A stretch of DNA of 41,017 nucleotides from an uncultured Saprospiraceae bacterium. GTDB lineage: Bacteria > Bacteroidota > Bacteroidia > Chitinophagales > Saprospiraceae. Numbering within the stretch: the stretch's first letter is position 1; each line of letters starts with the position of its first letter. The DNA is taken from the NCBI GenBank assembly GCA_937924495.1, contig CALDSS010000054.1:1-41017 (forward strand). Direction: 5' to 3'. This document shows, one piece after another, positions 1 to 9,800 of this stretch. Position numbers and translations under genes: made by a program. The notes beneath the pieces are model-generated. The model searched no databases. It was not told the DNA's origin and worked only from the letters and a program-made list of their open reading frames with translations.

Positions 1-406
1 TGGTTGCATCACTACCTGCTTCTGGCTCAGAAAGACAGAACGCGCCAATCATTTCACCACTCGATAATTTTGGCAAATATTTATGTTTCAATTCTTCAGA
101 AGCATAAGCTTGGATTCCTGATGAAACCAAAGAATTTTGAACAGACATACAAACCGAACAAGAGTTGTCAATTTTTGAAATCTCCTCCATCGCCAAAACA
201 TAGGAAAGTGTATCCATGCCTGTTCCACCATATTCAGGTTTCACCAACATTCCCATAAATCCTAAATCTCCCATCGCCTTGATCTGCTCTGTTGGGTGTT
301 TTTTATCTCTATCTCTTTCTATTGCCCCAGGCAACAATTCGTTTTGTGCAAAATCTCTTGCAGCGCTTTGAATCATCAATTGTTCTTCATTAAGGAAAAA
401 ATCCAT
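1..406 (-). CDS. Acyl-CoA dehydrogenase, N-terminal part (cut by window edge)
   Basis: The reverse complement reads from ATG at 406 through 135 uninterrupted codons to the window edge. The product begins MDFFLNEEQLMIQ, continues with the RDFAQNEL helix typical of the acyl-CoA dehydrogenase N-terminal domain, then LGFMGMLVKPEYGGTG, and ends in GAFCLSEPEAGSDAT, the conserved flavin/substrate-loop signature (A.TEP.AGSD). The family oxidises acyl-CoA thioesters to trans-2-enoyl-CoA with FAD, passing electrons to electron-transfer flavoprotein in beta-oxidation or branched-chain amino acid breakdown. The substrate (short, branched or medium chain) cannot be set because the catalytic Glu and most of the protein lie outside the window. 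It is divergent from the symporter at 711. Confidence 0.9.
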   Translation of the reverse strand, partial: MDFFLNEEQLMIQSAARDFAQNELLPGAIERDRDKKHPTEQIKAMGDLGFMGMLVKPEYGGTGMDTLSYVLAMEEISKIDNSCSVCMSVQNSLVSSGIQAYASEELKHKYLPKLSSGEMIGAFCLSEPEAGSDAT

Positions 407-710
407 ACAAATATTTTTTTGATTGGTTTAATTTGTAATCCTACAATCTTAGACAACCTTTATCGATTGTTGTTTCATTTTTTCGTAAAAAAATACAAAA
501 GTAAACTTATAAAATAGGTTTTGCTTGTCCTTGGAAAGATATTTCTATAACAGGAAAAAAAATGAGTATTGAGCATTTAAAATCTAAAATAAAATGGTGA
601 GAATTTTACAAATGAGTAAAATTTATAATTAAAAAAATACGTATATCTTTAGTTCATTTTTTCAATCCTAAACAAAACCCTATTTTGCACCGAAACAAAA
701 ATCAACTTTA
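407..710. other. Intergenic region between divergent genes
   Basis: This AT-rich, 304-bp stretch separates the acyl-CoA dehydrogenase (minus) from the symporter (plus) and must hold both promoters. A TATCTTTA string at about 643-650 is one base off the Bacteroidota -7 consensus TAnnTTTG, but no TTTG -33 element sits at the right distance, so I do not call a promoter. I see no hairpin, RNA gene or convincing small ORF. Confidence 0.4.
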
Positions 711-2015
711 ATGAGAAACCTACCCTTGCATTGGAAAATCATAATCGGTTTGATTGCTGGTATAGCATTCGGCATCCTCGCAGCTTCAATGAATTTTGGT
801 GAGTTTGTGAAGGATTATATCAAACCTTTTGGTACAATTTTCATCAATTCATTAAAGCTAATCGCCCTGCCCCTTATTGTTGCCTCTCTAATAAAAGGGA
901 TTGGAGAATTGAAAGATATTTCCAAACTTTCAAAAATGGGAGGACGGACAATTGGCATTTATTTAATGACCACTTTTCTTGCTGTTACTTTGGGCTTATT
1001 ATTAGTAAATATTGTCAATCCAGGTGATTTGGTTTCTGATGAGACACGTGATTTACTGATGGCCGAGTACTCTGACTCGGCAACGAGTAAGATTGATTTA
1101 GCCAATCAGCAAAAAGGAATGGGGCCACTCCAACCACTAATTGATTTAGTTCCAAGTAATATTTTTGCCGCAGCTACTTCTAACAAGAATATGCTTCAAA
1201 TCATCTTCTTCGTTATTTTCTTTGGAATTGGATTGATACTTATCCCAGAAAAAAAGGCAAAGCCCGTCCTCGACTTTTTTGATGGCTTAAATGAGGTGGT
1301 TTTAAAAATGATTGACATCATCATGTTAACCGCTCCGTATGCAGTTTTCGCATTGATGGCAACCTTAATTGTGGAGTCACCGAGCATGGATTTATTTATC
1401 GCATTAATTGGATATGCTTTGACGGTTTTGGCTGGTTTAGGAATTATGATTTTTGTTTTCTACCCAACCGTAGTGCGGGTAGTAACTGGAAAAGGATATA
1501 AAGAATTTTTCAATGGAATTTCTCCGGCTCAATTATTAGCCTTTTCGACCTCTTCGAGTGCAGCTACCCTTCCAGTTACAATGGAAAGAACCCAAGAGCA
1601 TCTTGGTGTGGATGAAGAAGTTGCCAGTTTTGTACTTCCAATTGGCGCAACCATAAACATGGATGGAACAAGTTTATATCAATCTGTGGCAGCAGTTTTT
1701 GTTGCCCAAGCGTTGGGGTTAGATTTATCGCTTGCTCAACAGTTGGGCATCATTATGACTGCAACTTTGGCCTCAATAGGAACAGCAGCGGTTCCAAGTG
1801 CGGGTATCGTTATGCTAATTATTGTTTTAGAACAAGCAGGCATTCCGGCAGCTGGAATTGCGTTGATTATTCCAATTGACCGACCACTTGATATGTGTCG
1901 AACCGTTGCAAACGTTACCAGTGATGCTACCGTTTCTATGGTTGTTGCAAAATCTGTTGGACTGTTAGATACGCCAAAAGAAAAAAAATGGGATGACCAC
2001 TATCCAAAAGCATAA
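711..2015 (+). CDS. Dicarboxylate/amino acid:cation symporter (DAACS/SLC1 family)
   Basis: A 434-residue polytopic membrane protein with the full SLC1-fold signature. The HP1 serine-rich hairpin is STSSSAATLP (about 280-288), the TM7 cation-binding motif NMDGT is at 316-320, the HP2 tip is SIGTAAVPSAG (355-365), and the TM8 substrate site is D394-M-C-R397-T398-V-A-N401. Arg at the TM8 position corresponding to GltPh R397 binds the side-chain carboxylate in acidic substrates, so glutamate, aspartate or a C4-dicarboxylate is the likely substrate, driven by Na+ or H+. Neutral amino acid carriers lack this Arg. The family acts as an inner-membrane elevator-type trimer. It is monocistronic by spacing: 100 bp separate it from the downstream response regulator. 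The choice between GltP and DctA-like function cannot be made from sequence alone. Confidence 0.93.
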   Translation: MRNLPLHWKIIIGLIAGIAFGILAASMNFGEFVKDYIKPFGTIFINSLKLIALPLIVASLIKGIGELKDISKLSKMGGRTIGIYLMTTFLAVTLGLLLVNIVNPGDLVSDETRDLLMAEYSDSATSKIDLANQQKGMGPLQPLIDLVPSNIFAAATSNKNMLQIIFFVIFFGIGLILIPEKKAKPVLDFFDGLNEVVLKMIDIIMLTAPYAVFALMATLIVESPSMDLFIALIGYALTVLAGLGIMIFVFYPTVVRVVTGKGYKEFFNGISPAQLLAFSTSSSAATLPVTMERTQEHLGVDEEVASFVLPIGATINMDGTSLYQSVAAVFVAQALGLDLSLAQQLGIIMTATLASIGTAAVPSAGIVMLIIVLEQAGIPAAGIALIIPIDRPLDMCRTVANVTSDATVSMVVAKSVGLLDTPKEKKWDDHYPKA

Positions 2016-2088
2016 GCAACAAACGACCGATTCAAGGGTTAAAAAACTTTAAGTATAGTTTCATAAAACCCAATTTGAACAATTGCTA

Positions 2089-2096
2089 TACCTTTG
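2089..2096 (+). promoter_or_regulatory. Possible -7 promoter element (TAnnTTTG) for the two-component operon
   Basis: TACCTTTG matches the Bacteroidota primary sigma -7 consensus TAnnTTTG and lies 18 bp before the response regulator start. A TTTG at 2074-2077 is only 11 bp upstream, shorter than the usual spacing of about 19, so the -33 partner is weak. A transcript starting about 7 bp downstream would have a very short leader. Confidence 0.3.
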
Positions 2097-2114
2097 GCGA
2101 AACAAAAATAAAAA

Positions 2115-2795
2115 ATGAAAAAAACAACAATCCTGATTGTCGATGACGAACCGGATATTATTGAAATCCTTAAATTCAATTTAGAAAAAGAGGGTTACAA
2201 TGTAGTGGCAGCAATGAATGGTCAGGAGGGCATAAAAAAGGCAGAAGAAAGTCTCCCAGATTTAATCATTCTTGACATCATGATGCCCGAAATGGATGGC
2301 GTGGAGGTTTGTAGAGTTTTAAGAAATAATAAGGTTTTTAAAGATACCCTGATTGCCTTTTTAACTGCGCGTGAAGAAGATTACTCTCAGATAGCCGCAC
2401 TTGATGTTGGTGGTGATGATTATATTACCAAACCAATTCGTCCAAGAGTTTTGGTAAGTCGGATCAAAGCCCTACTAAGAAGATCTGGCAGAACCGGAGA
2501 TGAAAGCGCTTCAGAAATGAATTTTGGAAGCCTCGTAATTAATCAAGAAGAAGTAAGCGTCATTGTCGGAGAGAAAAAAGTAGAATTAGCCAAGAAAGAA
2601 TTTGAATTGTTAACTTTGTTAGCAAGCAAACCGGGGAAGGTTTTTACCCGAGAAGAAATTTTCAATAAGGTTTGGGGTACTGATGTCATCGTAGGAAATA
2701 GAACTATTGATGTTCATATTCGAAAATTGCGTGAAAAAATTGGTGACCACTACATCAAAACCATGAAAGGAATTGGTTATAAATTCGAGTTTTAA
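2115..2795 (+). CDS. Response regulator, OmpR/PhoB family
   Basis: A 226-residue, two-domain regulator. The receiver domain (1-120) has the acidic pair D10/D11, phospho-acceptor D54 in ILDIMMPEMDG, switch T84 and K106 in DDYITKP. The C-terminal winged-helix DNA-binding domain (about 130-226) shows the EFELL, GKVFTREEIF and RTIDVHIRKLREK motifs of OmpR/PhoB proteins, ending in GIGYKFEF. It lies 41 bp upstream of a PhoR-like kinase and is almost certainly its partner. The pairing, with no other sensor-specific genes, resembles the phosphate-type PhoB/PhoR arrangement of Bacteroidota, but no pst/phoU genes are visible in the window, so the stimulus is not assigned. Confidence 0.93.
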   Translation: MKKTTILIVDDEPDIIEILKFNLEKEGYNVVAAMNGQEGIKKAEESLPDLIILDIMMPEMDGVEVCRVLRNNKVFKDTLIAFLTAREEDYSQIAALDVGGDDYITKPIRPRVLVSRIKALLRRSGRTGDESASEMNFGSLVINQEEVSVIVGEKKVELAKKEFELLTLLASKPGKVFTREEIFNKVWGTDVIVGNRTIDVHIRKLREKIGDHYIKTMKGIGYKFEF

Positions 2796-2836
2796 ATACT
2801 CCTTCCTTAATTAAATTGCAACAACAAAATTACGGT

Positions 2837-3886
2837 ATGGGAAAAAACCTCACGCCAAATCAAATAGCGTTTTATTGGAGCTTTACAATAGCGGTCATTG
2901 TCGCTGTGTTTTTGCTTGCGCTCAACTTTGGTGGTCGATTACAAGTTACTCGTGGTTTTCTTACTATTTTTCCTATTTCTATTTTAGCTATTGGATATTT
3001 TGCTGGCCAATACTTCCTTAAAGAATTCATTGTCAATAAAGTACGCATTATTTATAAAAATATCTATGAAAAGAAATTGACTTCCGTCGAAAAGGGAAAA
3101 GGAGTTGATTTGAATACAGATGTTTTTGGTAAGGTAGAAAGAGAAGTCGAATTGTGGTCTGATAAACGAGATGAAGAATTTAATAGATTTGAAGGCTATG
3201 AACAATATCGTCGTAAATTTTTAGGAGACATTTCTCATGAATTAAAAACACCAATTTTTAATATTCAAGGATACTTAGACACCTTGCTTGAAGGTGCTGC
3301 TGAGGAACCAAAAATCAGAGATAATTTCCTTGGAAGGGCTGCTAAAAACGCTGAACGATTAGCCACAATTATTGAAGACTTAGAAGCTATTTCGAGATTA
3401 GAATCAGGAAAAATAATTCTGGATTTTCAAGATTTTGATATAAAAGAATTGGTAGAAGAAGTTTTTGAAGATTTGGAAATAAGAGCTAAAGAAAAGAAAG
3501 TTTCTTTGGTGTTTAAAAATGATGCTCAAAATAGTTTTAAAGTTAGAGCAGACCGCGAAAGTATTCGGCAGGTATTGATGAATCTGGTAACCAATTCGAT
3601 AAAGTATGGAGCGAAAAAAGGTTATACAAAGATTGGTTTTTACAACATGGATAAAAACATCTTGATTGAGGTCACAGATGATGGTATTGGTATTGACACT
3701 AAACACCTACCTCGCCTTTTTGAAAGATTTTATAGAGTTGATAAACACCGCTCTCGTGAGCAAGGAGGTTCTGGACTCGGCCTTTCAATTGTGAAGCATA
3801 TCATAGAAGCGCACAAGCAAACGATAAACGTAAGAAGTTCAAAAGGAGTCGGAACTACCTTTGGTTTTACACTTGGTAAGGCTTAG
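2837..3886 (+). CDS. PhoR-like membrane sensor histidine kinase
   Basis: From ATG at 2837 the protein has 349 residues. A TTG at 2816 would add seven residues, but the ATG is preferred. Two N-terminal membrane helices (about 10-32 and 41-60) are separated by only a short loop, so there is almost no periplasmic sensor domain. A linker of about 70 residues follows, then the HisKA H-box SHELKTP with the phospho-accepting His at 134. The HATPase domain carries N-box NLVTNSIKYG, G1 DDGIGID, F-box LFERFYRVD and G2 GGSGLGLSIVKH, all intact. It is expected to autophosphorylate and pass phosphate to D54 of the upstream regulator. Its stop codon (3884-3886) directly abuts the stop codon of the opposite-strand giant gene (3887). 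Confidence 0.92.
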   Translation: MGKNLTPNQIAFYWSFTIAVIVAVFLLALNFGGRLQVTRGFLTIFPISILAIGYFAGQYFLKEFIVNKVRIIYKNIYEKKLTSVEKGKGVDLNTDVFGKVEREVELWSDKRDEEFNRFEGYEQYRRKFLGDISHELKTPIFNIQGYLDTLLEGAAEEPKIRDNFLGRAAKNAERLATIIEDLEAISRLESGKIILDFQDFDIKELVEEVFEDLEIRAKEKKVSLVFKNDAQNSFKVRADRESIRQVLMNLVTNSIKYGAKKGYTKIGFYNMDKNILIEVTDDGIGIDTKHLPRLFERFYRVDKHRSREQGGSGLGLSIVKHIIEAHKQTINVRSSKGVGTTFGFTLGKA

Positions 3887-6800
3887 TTACCGATACAGCG
3901 TCACATCCCCAGAAAACACTTCCACTTTTCCATCAGGAAATTCAATTTTTGCAAAATAGACGTACACTCCCCCATTCATTTCTTTATTGTTGAATTTTCC
4001 ATCCCAACCAAATTTTGGATTATTCGGTTCAACTCCTTCTGCTGAGTGAACAATATTTCCCCAACGGTCAAAAATCAAAAATGAGTGAATTGCTGAAATA
4101 TTTTCATTTCCATAAATGATAAATAAATCATTATTGCCATCTCCATTTGGAGAAAAAGCAGAAGGAAAATAAACGGGTCGATCTTGAAGAACATTGATAA
4201 AAATATCATCGGAGGAGACACAGCCATTTGAATCAGCAACAGTAATAATAAACTCTGTTGAAATGAATGGGCTGACCATTTGAGTCAAACAATTATTACA
4301 TGAAGAATCCAACGATTGATTCCATGAAATATCCCCTATTCTTGAAAAAGGAATATTAAGCAAAGCTTCCAATTCCAGTGAATCTCCCACCTGAATAGTT
4401 TGATCTGGCCCTAAATCAATCAATAAATCAAGACCGCTATTTAAAATAATTGTTGTGTCCGATTCGCACCCCGCTGCATCTTGAATTAAGACTTCGTATT
4501 CACCTGCTTCAAGGCCAGCAAATTGTCCAAAATTCCCAAAAGAACCACCATTTATTGAATATAAAAAAGGAGGTGTTCCTCCCTCAATAGAATCAATTCT
4601 AATCGCACCGTCACTAAATTCATAGCACGTAATATCTTCTGTATTTATTTGAAAATTTTGAATACCTGCCGCCTCTTCGCTGACCACAACTGAATCAGTT
4701 GAAATACACCCATTACGATTATCCCTAACTTCTAAGAAGTATTTTCCAATTGCATCTACCGTCGGAAACAAGGAATTAGGATTTGAAATATTTCCTACTC
4801 CATTTGTAAACCATTGATAAACAACCGTTGAATCAGTAGAAGATCCACTTCCATCTAACTCCACATTCGTAATAAAACAATCCAAGAATCCAGAAACTTC
4901 CGCTGATGCAATCGGTGCTAAAGTATCTGCTTCTACTAAGACTGAAGTTTCGGTTTTGCAGCCATTGTCAACGTCTATCACTGAAACTAAATAACGCCCA
5001 GGTTCATCCACCCAAGTAGTAAGCGTATCTGTTCCCTGCGTAAAATTTCCAAATTGAGTGCTCCAACCCACATCATAATTTTGAAGAGTATCGGACACAA
5101 ATGCTTCCAAAAAAACTTCTGTAGAATCACAATTTATGGAAGTGGGCAATGCAGTAGAAATAGCAGGAAATATTTTATTTTCAATGACAAAAATAGAATC
5201 TGTAAGAATACATCCATTATCCGTTCTTTCGATGGTCAGCACGTACCATCCTCCTTCACTAACCGTTACGGAGGCATCTATTGGGTTGGAAGCAATACTA
5301 CCTTGAGTAGTCGCCCATCTATAGATTAGTCCACCTTGGGGGGTGGAGTTTTCTCCATTCAAAACAATGTTTTCATTTCGACAATCGACTTCTGTTGAAA
5401 CGGTTCCACCAAAATCCACAAACGGCAAATCATCAAGGCTTTCTACCTCAACGGAGTCAACGGCAGTACAGCCATTATTTGAATCAGTAACTTCAAGAAT
5501 ATAAGTTCCTGGTCTATCAATTTCTGGTTGTAAAGTAGATTGTCCTGAAACAAATCTTCCTCCATTCGTTGCCCAATTGTAATCGTTCGTAATTGATGAA
5601 AGTGTTCCATTTAGCTGCAAGGTGTCTGCTCTGCAGTCTAATTCTAAATCGACTCCAGCATTCGCCAAAGGCGCAATTGTGTCGGGTACCACATTCACCG
5701 TATCAATTGATATGCAGCCATTTGAGGTATCAATAACCTCAAGAATGTATTCTCCAATTTGATCTATTTCGGGCTGTAATGAATTTTGACCACTTACAAT
5801 ACTATTTCCACTCCAGTTGTATTCAAAGTTACTTCCTTGATCAGAACCTGTACCATCCAATATTGCGTTTGCACCCGTACAATTTAGGGTATCTGTATTT
5901 CCAGCATTAGCAATTGGAAAATTTAACTGAGGGATAACTTGAATAGTTTCTGTTGAAATACATTGATTGTCTAAATTTTTCACAACAACTGTGTATTCAC
6001 CTGGGCAGTTTACTTCTACATTTTGAAGCAAGGAATCCGATATAAAACATCCATCCTGACTTTCCCAAAATAGTTCCAAATTACCAGTTGGTAAATTGAC
6101 TGAAAGTTCAAACAAAGTGTCTTTACAAGTAAAAGTTTCATCATTACTTACTGAAATTTGAGGAGCATTATCATCAGGCGTAACATCAACACAATCTTCT
6201 GATTTACAGCCATTTGTGAGGTTTTCAACTTCAATACAATAGGTACCAGGTTGACGAATTACGGGTTCTATATCAGTCGAACCAAAATTCCAACTAATTG
6301 AAAAATTTGTACCTGTATCACTTCCTGTTCCATCTAAAATTAAGGAGTCTGGATCACATGGAAAACTTAGGTCAATTCCAGCATTTGCGAGCGGAGATAG
6401 CGTATCATAACCCACCAAAACAGAGGAAGTATCAAAACATCCATTCTCTGAATTTGTCACTCGAAGTAGGAATCTACCTCCATCATTTATTTCAGGTCGC
6501 AAAGAATCCTGAGGAATTATTTGCCCTGGACCAATCCAATCAAAAAGTAAATTTGACCTTATAGAACCCGTAGTATCACCTTCTAAAATTGCAGAGGTAA
6601 TATTACAAGTTAAAATTTTATCTGAACCTGCAAAGGCTTGAGGATGTAAAGTATCAACTGGCACATCTATTTGAAATCTATCAAAAAGGTTGGTGGTCGT
6701 ATCAGTTAAAATCAACTCATATCTCCCAGCAGTTACTAATGGAAAAGGAGTATCTGCATCTGCTAAAATTACCCCATCTATCGCCATCCATTCCAACCTG

Positions 6801-9800
6801 CCATTAAATAAATTGGATGAGGAGGCGTCCAAGCGAACCTCTTTTTGGTTACAGGTTACGGTATCGGCCAACACATTTATAAAAGGGCTGCAAGGCTCAA
6901 AAACAACATTAACAGTATCTGTTTTAATGCAATTGCTGAGTGTATTCCAAACTTCGATAATATATCTTCCAGATGAATCTGTATAAATAAAATTCTGAGA
7001 ATTGTCTGATAGAATTCGACCACCCAATGTCGTCCATTGGTATTGGATGCCTGCACCACTAGAAGAATTTCCACCATCAATTAGGATAGAATCAATGCCA
7101 CAGGCAACAGATAAATCCGCACCTGCATCTGCATCTGGAACACCATCAAGTCTGACGCTAATATCTAATTCAGAAGAACATCCATTCTCCAAATTTTCAA
7201 TAACTAAATTGTATAATCCTGCGCTATTTATTACAGGAGTTAGTGTGTCTGTTCGGGAAATAAAACTTCCATTTGCAGTCACCCAGTTGTAAGAAAAATT
7301 GACACCTTGAGAAGAACCACTTGCATCCAACACAAATCCATTTTCTAAGTCATTACAATCCAATTCGATTAACGAAGGAATAATAATTATCGGCGAAACT
7401 GTATCTCTCACAAAAACAGAATTGATAGCCACGCAGTTATTCGAGCTATCAATCACTTCTAAAAGATAATTACCCGGTTCAGAAACCATTGTCGTTATTT
7501 GATTGCTAATTGAATCATTATTTAAGCTCCATTGGTAGCCAATCTGATTTCCAAAGGTAGAGCCACTTCCATCTATGGTTACTTGATAATTATTACAACG
7601 CAACATCAAAGTTTCTTCAACCACTACTGCTCTGGGCAAATTTGCATCTTGGCTAATAAATACGGAATCCGAAGAAATACAACCGTTGTTTAAGTTTGTA
7701 ACAGAAAACCAATAATTTCCATCACAACTCAATTCTATAAAAGATTGATTGGTCGAAGTATTGATGCAACCAGTATCTGTTCTCCATTCAAATTCTAAAT
7801 TATTGAGTGAGAAATTGGTTTGCCCGAAAAGGGTATCAAAAGTGGTAATACAATCGATTTGAAAGGGTGATCCAGCGATGGCACCAGGGGGAAATGTATC
7901 AATCGAAATAAGAACCTCGCTTGAATCTCTACAGAAATTTGAACCATTTAACACTTCAAGAAGGTACACACCAGGTTCACTTGCAATAAATTCAGGATTA
8001 TTTCCTCCGGATTGAGGTACATTGTCAATGTACCAAATGTGGAAAAAATCAGAACCTATGTCTGTATTTGGGCCACCTAACTCAATTGAAGTAGTGGTAC
8101 AGGTTAAAGTTGAATCTGGACCCGCATCTGAATTAGGTCGCTGTATATCTCGGGTGATAAGTATGGTATCGCTTTTTTCACAATTATTATCACTATTCAA
8201 AACAGTGAAAACAAATTCCCCTACTTCTCTAATTTCAATGGTTGAAGAATTAATTTGTTGAAAATTTGTACCTGACGGAGAGTTCCAAGAAAAAACATAT
8301 TGCGAACCTAAGGAGCCATTTCCATTAATTTCCAAAATACTATCACGACAGTTTAAAACTTGATCATTGGGTAAAGATGCAAATGGTAAATTTTCATCTT
8401 GGGAAACATCAACACTATCTATGGCAGAGCATCCCGTTTTAGAGTTGGTGACGGTTAAATAATATCTTCCTTCTTGATTGATAGTTGGTTGCAGTGACAT
8501 ACCACAACAAGTGATACCAGGCCCAGTCCATTGGTATTCAATAAAATCATTTGTCGAAGAACCAGTTCCATTCAAACTACCAGTTGCACGACTGCAATTT
8601 AGTTCAAATCCATCTCCGGCCTCTGCAATTGGCAATGTTATATCTTCTTGAACTCGAACCTCCAAAGAATCTTTACACCCTGTTTGATTATTTATTACTA
8701 TCAATTCAAAATCACCAGCATTAGAAACAATAAGCTGATTTGAGGTGGCTCCAGGTATCATACCTACCCCAATTTCTCTCCAAGAAAAATTAAAATCACC
8801 TGAGGAAGATCGGGATCCATCAATTGTTATGGAAGGCCGATCACATGTAATTGTGTCTGGCATTTCAATAGAGACATTCGGCAACGACTTATCCAATTCA
8901 ACCTTAATTGTCTCGGAATCTGCGCAAGAGACGCCCAAACTATCTTGAGTAACAATCAATTCATAAGTTCCTGAATCTGAGACAATTATTCTTGGGAAAT
9001 TGGGATCTGAGAAAATATCTCCATCTGTGGTTTGCCAAGCAAAACTTAAATTTCCAGAAGGAAAAGAATTGATTCCTGTCAAAGGAACTTGAGGATTATC
9101 ACATGTAATCAAATCAGGAATATCAATAAGGGCTTGAGGTTCTAAAATGCTCAAATTGATACGAATAGTGCTATCGCAATTTAAACCTCGTATTGCAGTT
9201 GTGGTGATTTCATGAAAACCTTCTGTGAATAATTTTCGCCCGCCCACCAAAATCGTATCACCTTCGCAAATAACTGGATTTAGAGTAGTATCGATTTCTG
9301 GAAGCACGGTCAAATCCAACTTTACAATACTATCACAAAAAAGGTTTGAAGGAAAAGTATCAATATAAATTCCAGTTTGAGCGTATGATTTTGTACCAAC
9401 TGGAAAAGTCTCATTCACACAAATTACCTCGTTTAGAAAAGTTGTATCAGGAACGCTTTCTCTCAAGTTTAATCGAACCAAACTGTCACATCCATTTGCC
9501 AATTGAAAAACAACATTATAATTTCCAGCTGCTGAAAATATACTGTCACCAATTGGATACGATTTTCCAAAACAAAAAGAATCAATTAGCGGGGTTGGAG
9601 CTGGTGGAGCATTGATAATTACTTGCAAGCATTGGTCAGAAATGTCAGCACAAAAAGGAGGACTGGTTTGTTCAATCGTATCTTTCAAGTCATCCCACCT
9701 TACAATTCCATTTGGAATGGGCAGGCTATCAAAATCGGTTTTCAAATACGATAAGGCACATATTTCATAGGCTCCGGGTGGAAATGCTCTTAAATCAACA

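Noticed and set aside
4-517. Plus-strand open frames at the left edge
   Set aside because: The first lies antisense to a clear acyl-CoA dehydrogenase; the second starts antisense to it and continues into AT-rich intergenic sequence with no recognisable fold.
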